This document shows, in pieces, positions 31,275 through 38,895 of a DNA stretch of 64,000 bases. Within the stretch, counting starts at the first letter, position 1. Every line of letters begins with the position of its first letter. A program made the translations under genes and the position numbers. The notes below the pieces were generated by a model that did no database searches, was not told the origin of the DNA, and was given only the letters and a program-made list of their open reading frames with translations. Location of the stretch: positions 1 to 64,000 of the forward strand of contig SVQY01000006.1 in the NCBI GenBank assembly GCA_015065135.1, given 5' to 3'. The DNA is from Oscillospiraceae bacterium (lineage in GTDB: Bacteria; Bacillota; Clostridia; Oscillospirales; CAG-272).

Positions 31275-32303
31275 TTATTGCAATTCGTCCAGGAAATAGG
31301 CGCGTGTCCAGGCGCGGTTGCCCGCCGCATCCCTGACCTCCAAACGGAACCAAGGTGCCGTACGGGTGGCACGGCACTCCTTTTCGCCCTCGATGAAATC
31401 GCTGATGTTGAAGGCGACCTCGTTGACGGGCTCCTCTGCCGTACCGCGCTTCACGTGCTTGTAGCGGATGCTGGTCACAAGACGGACGAATACCGCATCC
31501 GAGCAGGTCAGATGCACCACACCGTCCTCAATGTAAAGCTCCTTGATCTCGGGGCCGTTGGAGGAATAGCAATCCCCCCGCTCCAGCGCCTGCATCACCG
31601 TCACGTAGTCCAGCGCCTCCGCCCTGATCATCGTCCAACCGCCATAAGCGCTGGCGCCAAGGCTATGGGCATCGTCCGCGGCAACCGGCACCAAATGCTG
31701 CCCCTGGTTCAGCAGATCCTCAAAGGGCTGCACCGTATCCTCCATACCGCCCCGCGCGGAGCCGGTGTTATAGACCTCAATGCCCCAAAGCCCCTGCATA
31801 CCGCTGTAGTCGCTGTAATTGTGCATTGACCAGACAGGATGATTATAGCAGGTCAAAAAGCCGTCTGCCCTTGCCTTGCGAATGAGATCGTTGTAGGCGG
31901 CAACCGAATAGTGCTTGCGATACTTATTGTTGGCGGCAAACTCGGAAATATAGGGCTTGGACTGCTCCAGCCAGACAAACTTGCCCGAGCAAACGGCGCA
32001 GTCGGTCTTTTCGGGATCCATGGCATACAGATTGAGGTGGGTGGATTTGTTGTACTTAAAGCCGCCCGGCCAACCGTCGTTGATCGCCAGCTCCACCGCG
32101 TTGATGGCAAGAAAATCCGCATCCGTCAATGCATTTTGCGGCACAAACACCTCGTGATCGGTAAAGGCGACGATAGAATATCCGTGTGCCTTATACCCTG
32201 CCTTGGTCTCCTCGGGGGTCATCTGACCGTCCGACACCGTGGTATGCACGTGCAGATTTGCCTTATAAAATTTGCCGGTTTCCGGCAGCAGATACTGTCT
32301 CAT
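31275..32303 (-). CDS. PHP-domain phosphoesterase (second paralogue)
   Basis: 342 residues from the ATG at 32301-32303, with GGGGTGTGA upstream. The PHP motifs are ANLHVHTTVSDG (His18, His20, Asp25), AFTDHEVF, CYNHPVWSMHNY, VAADDAHS and the C-terminal beta segment WFRLEVRDAAGNRAW. It starts 12 bases after the stop of the third paralogue, so they are co-transcribed and probably arose by tandem duplication. Cytoplasmic. The substrate is not known, but two PHP enzymes beside a phosphoesterase-isomerase fusion suggest processing of phosphorylated sugars. Confidence 0.82.
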   Translation of the reverse strand: MRQYLLPETGKFYKANLHVHTTVSDGQMTPEETKAGYKAHGYSIVAFTDHEVFVPQNALTDADFLAINAVELAINDGWPGGFKYNKSTHLNLYAMDPEKTDCAVCSGKFVWLEQSKPYISEFAANNKYRKHYSVAAYNDLIRKARADGFLTCYNHPVWSMHNYSDYSGMQGLWGIEVYNTGSARGGMEDTVQPFEDLLNQGQHLVPVAADDAHSLGASAYGGWTMIRAEALDYVTVMQALERGDCYSSNGPEIKELYIEDGVVHLTCSDAVFVRLVTSIRYKHVKRGTAEEPVNEVAFNISDFIEGEKECRATRTAPWFRLEVRDAAGNRAWTRAYFLDELQ

Positions 32304-32315
32304 TTCACACCCCAC

Positions 32316-33341
32316 TTATTGCAGATCGTTCAAAAAATAGGCTCTCGTCCAGGCAATATTGCCCTTGGTGTCCCGCACCTCCAGGCGCACCCAAGGCGCC
32401 CAACGGGGATACTCATGCGCCAGATTTTGCTCGATAAAGCCCTTCAGGTCAAAGCTCGCCTCGGTCAGCAGCTGCTCCTCGGTGGCGTGGCGCTTGCGAT
32501 GGTAGCGGTAGTTGGAGACCAGCGCGATAGAAACCGCCTCGGAGGTGCTGATATGCAGCACGCCGTCCTCCATATGGATATCCTTGATCTCGGGGCCTGT
32601 AGAGGCGTAAAAGTCACCCCGTTCCAGGGCATTGATGACCGTGGCATAGTCCAGCTTCTCCGCCTTGACCGAGATCCAGCCGCCGAAGGCATCCCCCGGA
32701 GAATGGGTGTCGTCCGCCGCCACGGGCATCACGTTTTCACCCGAGCGCAGCAGATCCACCATAGGCTGGGTGGTATCGTGCTGACCGCCCCGATAGCATC
32801 CCGTATTAAAGACCTCCACGCCCCACAGGCCCTGCAGACCCATATAGTCGGTATAATCCAGGCTAGACCAGACGGGGTGGTTCAGGCAGACCAGAAAGCC
32901 CGCATCGTTCGCCTTTTTGATGGCATCGTTCACGCCCGCGATGGAGTAATGATTTTTATAAGGGTGATCGATCATTTCCTGCGTGGCGTATGCCTTGGCG
33001 TGCTCGGGCCAGATGTTTTTGAAGCTGAGCACGGGGCAAACGGTAATATCGGGCGACTTGGCGTAAAAATTGATATGATATGTCTTGTTATAGCAATAGC
33101 CGCCGTGCCACTTGTCGCTGGTGATGGTCTCCACCGCGTTGATGGCCAAAAACTCCTCGTCGGTCAGGTGATTTTGCGGCACCATGACCTCATGGTCGGT
33201 AAAGGCAACGATGGAATAGCCCTTCTCCTTGTACTTTTCCTTGATCTCCTCGGGGGTATAGCAGCCGTCCGAGATCTTGGTATGCGTGTGCATATTTGCC
33301 TTGTAAAATTGACCGTTTTCCGGCAACAGATACTTTTTCAT
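32316..33341 (-). CDS. PHP-domain phosphoesterase (third paralogue)
   Basis: 341 residues, first gene of the operon. The N-terminus KKYLLPENGQFYKANMHTH matches the other two PHP proteins almost word for word. Metal motifs are NMHTHTKISDG, AFTDHEVM, CLNHPVWSSLDY and VAADDTHSPG. The C-terminus WVRLEVRDTKGNIAWTRAYF is again shared. It is closer to the neighbour at 31.3 kb than to the one at 12.2 kb: both have FTDHE and NHPVWS and the same length. Confidence 0.82.
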   Translation of the reverse strand: MKKYLLPENGQFYKANMHTHTKISDGCYTPEEIKEKYKEKGYSIVAFTDHEVMVPQNHLTDEEFLAINAVETITSDKWHGGYCYNKTYHINFYAKSPDITVCPVLSFKNIWPEHAKAYATQEMIDHPYKNHYSIAGVNDAIKKANDAGFLVCLNHPVWSSLDYTDYMGLQGLWGVEVFNTGCYRGGQHDTTQPMVDLLRSGENVMPVAADDTHSPGDAFGGWISVKAEKLDYATVINALERGDFYASTGPEIKDIHMEDGVLHISTSEAVSIALVSNYRYHRKRHATEEQLLTEASFDLKGFIEQNLAHEYPRWAPWVRLEVRDTKGNIAWTRAYFLNDLQ

Positions 33342-33389
33342 ATCGGTTCCTCACATCTCTTTTTTTGCCCCGTTCGAGGGCTTATTTTC

Positions 33390-33418
33390 ATTGTACCCGC
33401 CTCCAAAGCAAATGTCAA
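33390..33418 (-). promoter_or_regulatory. Promoter of the PHP-PHP-fusion operon
   Basis: TTGACA (33413-33418), a 17-base spacer and TACAAT (33390-33395) on the minus strand, about 49 bases before the ATG. Confidence 0.85.
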
Positions 33419-33427
33419 CCCCAAACG

Positions 33428-33469
33428 AAAAAATACCGCGATGACCAATTGGTCATCGCGGTATTTTTT
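33428..33469 (-). terminator. Terminator of the MFS gene (perfect 42-bp palindrome)
   Basis: A run of A, TACCGCGATGACC, AATT, GGTCATCGCGGTA and a run of T. It is a perfect palindrome that begins inside the MFS stop codon. Confidence 0.9.
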
Positions 33470-34817
33470 ATTGAGCATCCTCGGGTACCGGATCTGTCTC
33501 CTCTGCCTCAGCAGCCGTGGCGGGAACGGGTGCATCCGCATACTCGCGGCGGAATTTGGTCCACATAGGAACGATCACAAGGCAAACGATGCAGCCAAGA
33601 GCGCTGATGATCGCCCAGGAAAGCAGCGTGAAGCTCCAGCCCAGCGCCGCATTGTCAGCAAAAACAGCGAACAAAGGCGTAGCAATCGCCGCACCGACAT
33701 ACGTACCTGCATTGAGCAGGCCGGAAAAGGTAGCGACCTTGCCGCTTTTGATAAAGCGCTTGGGCACAACGGTGATCAGCATCAGGTTGATGCCGTGCAT
33801 ACAGGCTACGATCGCTGCCATCAATAGCATAGAAACGATCACAGAGGCCGGATTATCGGCCGGGATCAACAGATTTGCAAAGTACAGGATCAGCCCAAAA
33901 ACAGCAGAGCCGCCGAAGATCACCGCCGAGCAGGTCACCTCGTTGCGGAACACCTTGCGGTGCAGCAGATCGAATACAGAAAAGCTGATAATACTGAATA
34001 CCGCCAGGATCACCGTAGCAAAAATAGACTGCGATTCGCTGAGGCCAAAGCTCTCCAGCAGGAAGGAGGGCATCCAGTTGGTCACACCGTCACGCAGCAT
34101 TCCCTGCAGCACGATGCCGATAAAGATCAGCACGATCGGCAGAAAGACCATTGCGGGCAATGGGATCGCGGTGGTATTTTCGCGCACCGGGGCGGCACTT
34201 TTGCTGTCAGCCGCTTGCGGCGCCCTGTGGAAGAAGCGAGGATACAGCAGCACCCAGATCGCAGCGATCGCAAGTCCCATTATGGCAAAGCACAGAATGA
34301 TCGCATTCCAGGAGATCAGGTTCAACAGCAGCGGACAGAGCGAATAGATCAGGATCGTGCCGAAGGAAGATCCCCAGGAAACGCGGACCGCCGCGTAGCT
34401 ATACTCCGCATCGGTCAGATTGGCAGAAAGCAACCGTACGATCGGCGGCCAGAGCATAGCGTGCGCATAACCGTTGATGCACCATACCACCGTCATGCAG
34501 GGAACGTTTTTCATAAAAGGAACGATGCCGCAGCAGAACATTGCAATGTTGCAGGCAGCAGCCAGCAGCAAGCCCACCGTCAGCATATATTTCGGCTTGA
34601 TCTTATCGCCAAGAATGCCATTGATGATCTGCCCCGCACCGTAAAAGATCGTCATACCGGTAATGACCGGCGAGATCGCAGTCTTGGTGATCGCCATATC
34701 GGTATAGATCGTGACCAGCATCGCCGCCACGTTGATACGCATGATGTAGCTGCCAAAATACACCAGCATCAGCAAATACGCAATGCATTTGGCGCGCTTG
34801 GAAATCGTTTCTGACAT
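33468..34817 (-). CDS. MFS transporter, organophosphate-antiporter-like
   Basis: 449 residues with 12 predicted membrane helices in two bundles of six and a charged central loop (about 210-235, PQAADSKSAAPVRENT). The N-terminal helix pair (YFGSYIMRINVAAML, then FYGAGQIINGILGDKIKPKY) resembles the UhpC/GlpT/OPA-like MFS branch, which moves sugar phosphates or other phosphate esters. The C-terminal tail is acidic and rich in Ala/Pro/Glu. It lies directly upstream of the PHP operon on the same strand, but with its own promoter and terminator. Import of phosphorylated sugars for those enzymes is an attractive inference. Confidence 0.8.
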   Translation of the reverse strand: MSETISKRAKCIAYLLMLVYFGSYIMRINVAAMLVTIYTDMAITKTAISPVITGMTIFYGAGQIINGILGDKIKPKYMLTVGLLLAAACNIAMFCCGIVPFMKNVPCMTVVWCINGYAHAMLWPPIVRLLSANLTDAEYSYAAVRVSWGSSFGTILIYSLCPLLLNLISWNAIILCFAIMGLAIAAIWVLLYPRFFHRAPQAADSKSAAPVRENTTAIPLPAMVFLPIVLIFIGIVLQGMLRDGVTNWMPSFLLESFGLSESQSIFATVILAVFSIISFSVFDLLHRKVFRNEVTCSAVIFGGSAVFGLILYFANLLIPADNPASVIVSMLLMAAIVACMHGINLMLITVVPKRFIKSGKVATFSGLLNAGTYVGAAIATPLFAVFADNAALGWSFTLLSWAIISALGCIVCLVIVPMWTKFRREYADAPVPATAAEAEETDPVPEDAQ

Positions 34818-34849
34818 AAGCCGTCCTCCGTTTTCAGATTACCTTTAAC

Positions 34850-34878
34850 ATTGTAGCACCGCTAACAGGAAATGTCAA
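34850..34878 (-). promoter_or_regulatory. Promoter of the MFS gene
   Basis: TTGACA (34873-34878), a 17-base spacer and TACAAT (34850-34855) on the minus strand. Confidence 0.85.
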
Positions 34879-34953
34879 GCAAGGCACTGCAACTTTGGCA
34901 AATACTTGCTAAAATGGCACAAAACACATACCGTTTTGGGGCTTTTGACGAAA

Positions 34954-34989
34954 GCGAAAAAGAGAGCACTGCAGTGCTCTCTTTTTCGC
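34954..34989. terminator. Terminator of the ffh-rpsP-khpA operon
   Basis: Perfect 36-base palindrome, GCGAAAAAGAGAGCACTG and its mirror, with A/T runs in the stem, right after the khpA stop. Confidence 0.88.
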
Positions 34990-34996
34990 TTCCATG

Positions 34997-35236
34997 TCAG
35001 TCCTTGATCTCGACGTTGACCTTCTTGCCACAGGTACCGGCTACCGACTTCATCACGGAGCGGATCGCCTTGGCGATTCTGCCGTGACGGCCGATGACCA
35101 TACCCATATCGTCCTCGTGAACGGCGAGCGTCAGGGTGACATCGTTGCCCTTCTCCTCCTCGGTTACCACAACATCATCGGGATGGTCCACGATGGCACG
35201 GGCAATGTCTGCGAGGATCTCCTTCAGGTTGACCAT
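34997..35236 (-). CDS. khpA: KH-domain RNA-binding protein KhpA
   Basis: 79 residues from the ATG at 35234-35236, with GGGGTGA upstream; the longer frame runs back into rpsP. It is a single KH domain with the RNA-binding loop GMVIGRHGRIAKAI. The location just after rpsP and ffh is the standard one. KhpA with KhpB binds many RNAs and affects cell elongation in Bacillota. In many genomes rimM, trmD and rplS follow; here a terminator ends the operon. Confidence 0.93.
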   Translation of the reverse strand: MVNLKEILADIARAIVDHPDDVVVTEEEKGNDVTLTLAVHEDDMGMVIGRHGRIAKAIRSVMKSVAGTCGKKVNVEIKD

Positions 35237-35253
35237 GTCGTCACCCCGAGGCC

Positions 35254-35490
35254 TTAAGCGATAACGCCGGCTTTCTTGAGAAGTGCCTTGGTGGTGTCGC
35301 TGGGCTGAGCGCCGTTGGCGAGCCACTTCTTAGCGGCATCCTCGTTGACCTTCAGCTCCTTGGAGTTAGGGTTGTAGAAGCCGATCTCCTCGATGAAGCG
35401 GCCATCGCGAGGGCTGCGCTGATCAGCAACAACGATGCGGTAGCAAGCGGAATGGGTCTTACCGGTTCTGGTGAGTCTGATTTTAACCAT
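35254..35490 (-). CDS. rpsP: Ribosomal protein S16
   Basis: 78 residues: [20 protein letters not shown], then [20 protein letters not shown] and a conserved helix with [13 protein letters not shown]. It is a 30S assembly protein. It lies between ffh (60 bases away) and khpA (17 bases), as in other Clostridia. Confidence 0.97.
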   Translation of the reverse strand: MVKIRLTRTGKTHSACYRIVVADQRSPRDGRFIEEIGFYNPNSKELKVNEDAAKKWLANGAQPSDTTKALLKKAGVIA

Positions 35491-35550
35491 GGTTAAAATT
35501 CTCCTTTGTTTTTATAAATAATTTTTTTGGAAAGCTTGTTTTGGAGGGGG

Positions 35551-36891
35551 TCACATCGGGAATTTCATTTTTCCCTTGCCGAACATACCCTTTTTCATAT
35601 TGCCGTTCGCCAGCTGCTTCATCATCTTGCGAACCTGCTCGAACTGCTTGAGCAGCTTGTTGACATCCTCTGCCGTGGTGCCACTGCCCTTTGCAATGCG
35701 CTGCTTGCGGGAGGAGCCGATGATATCCGGCTTCTCGCGCTCCTTTTTGGTCATGGATTTGATGATCGCCTCGGTGCGCGCCAGCTGCTTCTCATCGATC
35801 TTAGCATCCTTCAAAGCGCCTGCGTTCACGCCCGGCATCATACCGAGCAGGCTCTCAATATTGCCCATCTTTTTGAGCTGTGCGAACTGATCCAGATAAT
35901 CATCCAGCGTGAAGGTCGCCTCACGGATCTTCTTTTCCAAAGCCTTAGCCTGCTTTTCGTCGAAGGCCTGCTCTGCCTTTTCAATAAGAGAGAGCACATC
36001 GCCCATACCAAGAATACGGCTGGCCATGCGGTCGGGATAGAAGGGCTCGATGGCATCGATCTTCTCACCGACACCGACGAATTTGATCGGCTTGCCTGTC
36101 ACGTGCCGCACCGAAAGTGCCGCGCCGCCACGGGTATCGCCGTCCAGCTTGGTCAAAATCACACCGGTCACGTCAAGCTGACTGTTGAAATGGTCAGCGA
36201 CCGTAACGGCATCCTGACCGATCATCGCATCGATGGTCAGCAGGATCTCGGTGGGCTCCACCGCCTTTTTGATATCCTGCAGCTCGCCCATCAGCTCCTC
36301 GTCGATGTGCAAGCGACCGGCTGTATCGATAAAGACCATATCGTAGCCCATCTTCTGTGCGTGCTTCAGGCCTTCTCTTGCGATCTTGACCGGCTTTTCC
36401 TTTTCGCCTAAGGTGAATACCGGAATATCCAGCTTTTCGCCAAGGATCTGCAGCTGCTTGATCGCCGCGGGACGGTAAACGTCACAGGCGACCAGCAAGG
36501 GCTTTTTGCCCTGCTTTTTATACATCCCCGCCAGCTTACCGGCGTGAGTGGTCTTACCGGCGCCCTGCAGACCGACCATCATCACAACGGTAGGCGGCAT
36601 CGGCGCAATGGTGAGCTTGGCTTGGGTCTCGCCCATCAGACGGATCATTTCCTCGTTGACGATCTTGACGATCTGCTGCGCAGGCAGAAGCGATTCCATC
36701 ACCTCAGCACCGACAGCACGCTCGGAGACCATCTTGACAAAGTCTCGCACGACCTTGAAGTTCACATCAGCCTCCAGCAGCGCAAGCTTGATCTCGCGCA
36801 TACCGGCCTTGACGTCTGCCTCGGTCAGCTTACCCTTATTGCGGAAAAATTTAAAGGCGTTACTCAGTTTTTCGCTCAAACTCTCAAACAT
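35551..36891 (-). CDS. ffh: Signal recognition particle protein Ffh (SRP54)
   Basis: 446 residues with the NG GTPase domain (P-loop GLQGAGKTTHAGKLA near 108, DTAGRLHID, TKLDGDTRGGAALS) and the methionine-rich M domain near 300-446 that binds 4.5S RNA and signal peptides. The SRP RNA signature GSGTT and its following helix are visible at the M-domain end. With FtsY it targets membrane proteins. It is second in the operon after ylxM. The SRP RNA gene itself was not found in this window. Confidence 0.97.
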   Translation of the reverse strand: MFESLSEKLSNAFKFFRNKGKLTEADVKAGMREIKLALLEADVNFKVVRDFVKMVSERAVGAEVMESLLPAQQIVKIVNEEMIRLMGETQAKLTIAPMPPTVVMMVGLQGAGKTTHAGKLAGMYKKQGKKPLLVACDVYRPAAIKQLQILGEKLDIPVFTLGEKEKPVKIAREGLKHAQKMGYDMVFIDTAGRLHIDEELMGELQDIKKAVEPTEILLTIDAMIGQDAVTVADHFNSQLDVTGVILTKLDGDTRGGAALSVRHVTGKPIKFVGVGEKIDAIEPFYPDRMASRILGMGDVLSLIEKAEQAFDEKQAKALEKKIREATFTLDDYLDQFAQLKKMGNIESLLGMMPGVNAGALKDAKIDEKQLARTEAIIKSMTKKEREKPDIIGSSRKQRIAKGSGTTAEDVNKLLKQFEQVRKMMKQLANGNMKKGMFGKGKMKFPM

Positions 36892-36912
36892 TTATGTGAC
36901 CGCCTTTCTCTT

Positions 36913-37251
36913 TTATTTTTGCGGAAGCGTGCCTCCCGCCGCAAGGACCAGCCTTTCTGCCGCTGCGCGCACCTCATCGGTCATGGGCAACGCCAACAGC
37001 GCTTCGCTGATCTCCGCAACCTCCATGGCACGGCGATGCAGCTGGAGATGCTCCTCTAAAAACAATAGCTCCTCCTCCGCCTTTTTGATGCTGTCACGCA
37101 CGCCTTGACGGGAAATACCCACCTCTGCGGCGATCTCAGCAAGCGACAGATCCTGATTGTAATAATAATCCAGCATGGTGCGATGGCGCTCGCCAAGCAC
37201 GGGACTGTACTGATCCAGCAAAAAGGAAAGCTGCAGATTTTTTTCAAACAT
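36913..37251 (-). CDS. ylxM: YlxM-like helix-turn-helix protein, SRP-associated
   Basis: 112 residues from the ATG at 37249-37251. Sigma-70 region-4-like HTH: LSLAEIAAEVGISRQGVRDS followed by a helical tail. YlxM always sits before ffh in Bacillota and stimulates SRP GTPase assembly in Streptococcus. It starts the operon ylxM-ffh-rpsP-khpA. A longer upstream frame has no ribosome site and overlaps the promoter. Confidence 0.9.
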   Translation of the reverse strand: MFEKNLQLSFLLDQYSPVLGERHRTMLDYYYNQDLSLAEIAAEVGISRQGVRDSIKKAEEELLFLEEHLQLHRRAMEVAEISEALLALPMTDEVRAAAERLVLAAGGTLPQK

Positions 37252-37282
37252 AGCATCACCTGTAAAGCAAAATCCTTTACAG

Positions 37283-37311
37283 AGTATATCACACTCTCTC
37301 CTCCCTGTCAA
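37283..37311 (-). promoter_or_regulatory. Promoter of ylxM-ffh-rpsP-khpA
   Basis: TTGACA (37306-37311), a 17-base spacer and TATACT (37283-37288) on the minus strand. Confidence 0.85.
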
Positions 37312-37406
37312 GCCCTTTTTTAGATTTTATTTCGGTTTTTTTCGCCTTTTGTTTAAAATAAACGGAAACAAACCCAAAATTAAAAGGATGATTGTCGATA
37401 AAACAC

Positions 37407-37435
37407 TTGACAATAAAGCAAAACCATGGTAAAAT
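37407..37435 (+). promoter_or_regulatory. Promoter of rpsF-ssb-rpsR
   Basis: TTGACA (37407-37412), a 17-base spacer and TAAAAT (37430-37435). Confidence 0.85.
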
Positions 37436-37442
37436 ATTGAAT

Positions 37443-37520
37443 TGATGCGGGCAAGTTTTTGCTGCCCGTCTCCTTACCGCATATAAATATTGTATGTGTG
37501 CGGTCTAACGTCCATAGGGA
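37443..37520 (+). promoter_or_regulatory. Probable S6:S18 leader (5' UTR of rpsF)
   Basis: The leader has a CGGGCAA/TTGCTGCCCG hairpin, then CCTTACCGCA paired with TGTGCGGTCTAA. The unpaired CCG beside the stem is the mark of the S6:S18-binding leader that represses rpsF and rpsR. Assigned by eye. Confidence 0.6.
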
Positions 37521-37530
37521 GGTGTAAAAT

Positions 37531-37920
37531 ATGGAAAAGGTAATCAACTCTTACGAAACCCTGTTCATCGTTGACGTTGAGAACGGCGAGGAGGCTGTAA
37601 AGGCTTCTGTTGCTAAGTTCACCGACATCATCGCAAAGAACGCCGAGGTCGTAGAAGTCGCTGATTGGGGCAAGCGCCGTCTTGCATACCCCATCAATGA
37701 CAAGCCCGAGGGCTACTACACGGTCGTGACCTTCAAGTCCGAGCCTGAGTTCCCCGCTGAGCTTGAGCGTCTCTACAACATCGATGAGAACATCATGCGC
37801 TCCATGGTGATCCGTCTCGAGTACGAGGCAGTTGCTAAGGCTGCCGAGCCCGCTCCTGCTGAGGAAGCTGCCGCTGAGGAAGCTCCTGCTGCAGAGGCTC
37901 CCGCTGCTGACGCAGAGTAA
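37531..37920 (+). CDS. rpsF: Ribosomal protein S6
   Basis: 129 residues, AGGGAGGTG upstream. The S6 core (INSYETLFIVD, DWGKRRLAYPINDKPEGYYT, LERLYNIDENIMRSMVIRL) is followed by a 30-residue Glu/Ala/Pro tail from about residue 100. It pairs with S18 on the 30S platform, and the two genes are in one operon with ssb between them. Confidence 0.97.
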   Translation: MEKVINSYETLFIVDVENGEEAVKASVAKFTDIIAKNAEVVEVADWGKRRLAYPINDKPEGYYTVVTFKSEPEFPAELERLYNIDENIMRSMVIRLEYEAVAKAAEPAPAEEAAAEEAPAAEAPAADAE

Positions 37921-37945
37921 TCTGAAAGGATAGGAGGCGTTTGGT

Positions 37946-38413
37946 ATGTCTAGTCTGAACCTGAATAAAGTGGTTCTCTGTGGCCGTTTGACCGCAGACC
38001 CCGAACTCAAGTCGACCCAAAACGGCGTGTCCGTTGTCACCTTTACGCTCGCCGTTAACCGCAGATTCCAGTCCCGTTCTGCTGACGCCGCTCAGGGACA
38101 GCAGGCTGATTTCATCAACCTGGTTGCATGGCGTCAAACCGCGGAATTCATTTCCAAGTACTTCAAAAAGGGCTCCGCTCTGTGCGTGACCGGCTCTATC
38201 CAGACCAGAAACTGGCAGGATCAGCAGGGTCAGCGCCGTTACGCCACCGAGGTGGTCGTGGACGAGGCCATGTTTGTTGACAGCAGAAATGAGAGCAACG
38301 CAGGCGGCTATATGGCCGACGCGTATGCCGCTCCCGCACCGTCCTTCTCTACCCCCGATGCTGGCGCGCCCAACTTTGAGGAGCTGAAGGCCGACGACGA
38401 TCTGCCCTTCTGA
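37946..38413 (+). CDS. ssb: Single-stranded DNA-binding protein
   Basis: 155 residues with GGAGG nine bases upstream. OB fold: LNKVVLCGRLTADPELKST, VNRRFQS and FINLVAWRQTAEFISKYF. A flexible linker leads to the acidic tip ending DDDLPF, which recruits repair and replication enzymes. The rpsF-ssb-rpsR order is the rule in Bacillota. Confidence 0.97.
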   Translation: MSSLNLNKVVLCGRLTADPELKSTQNGVSVVTFTLAVNRRFQSRSADAAQGQQADFINLVAWRQTAEFISKYFKKGSALCVTGSIQTRNWQDQQGQRRYATEVVVDEAMFVDSRNESNAGGYMADAYAAPAPSFSTPDAGAPNFEELKADDDLPF

Positions 38414-38449
38414 CAGATCACCAAAATATTATAGGAGGAATTCGTCATT

Positions 38450-38704
38450 ATGGATAGAACCGAGAACACCGCGCGTCCTATGCGCCCCATGAACCGCAAG
38501 AGAAAGAAGGTTTGCATCTTCTGCGCAGATAAGGTTGAGTTCATCGATTACAAGGACACCGCAAAGCTCCGCAAGTTCATCAGCGAGCGTGGCAAGATCC
38601 TGCCCCGCCGTATCTCCGGTGCTTGCGCAAAGCATCAGCGCGAGCTGAACACCGCTATCAAGCGTGCTCGTCAGGTCGCTCTGCTGCCCTACGTGACCGA
38701 CTAA
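38450..38704 (+). CDS. rpsR: Ribosomal protein S18
   Basis: 84 residues: [39 protein letters not shown], then [17 protein letters not shown]. The four cysteines (CIFC plus SGAC and others) mark the zinc-type S18. The operon ends here with a terminator; rplI and dnaB do not follow. Confidence 0.97.
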   Translation: MDRTENTARPMRPMNRKRKKVCIFCADKVEFIDYKDTAKLRKFISERGKILPRRISGACAKHQRELNTAIKRARQVALLPYVTD

Positions 38705-38718
38705 TTTGCAGCAACTGC

Positions 38719-38751
38719 AAAAAGCACTCTGTGAAAACAGAGTGCTTTTTT
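38719..38751 (+). terminator. Terminator of rpsF-ssb-rpsR (duplicate of 42771-42802)
   Basis: AAAAAGCACTCTGT, a GAAA-like loop, ACAGAGTGCTTTTTT, then CTAT. The whole block recurs 4 kb downstream in front of the phosphopantetheinyl transferase gene. Confidence 0.9.
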
Positions 38752-38895
38752 CTATTTCAAGCTAAATCTATTCTGTCGCAAGGCATCATGTCTTTATGAA
38801 TTTGCGCAAAAAAGAAGATTTTGCCACAAAAAGGAAAAAATCCAACTTCTTAAAATTCAAAAAGCCCCTTTGGGAAGACTCCCCCGCGAAAATCT

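Noticed and set aside
31839-33827. Rightward frame of 662 codons over the PHP genes
   Set aside because: Shadow of two PHP genes, a promoter and the MFS 3' end; no homology, wrong composition.
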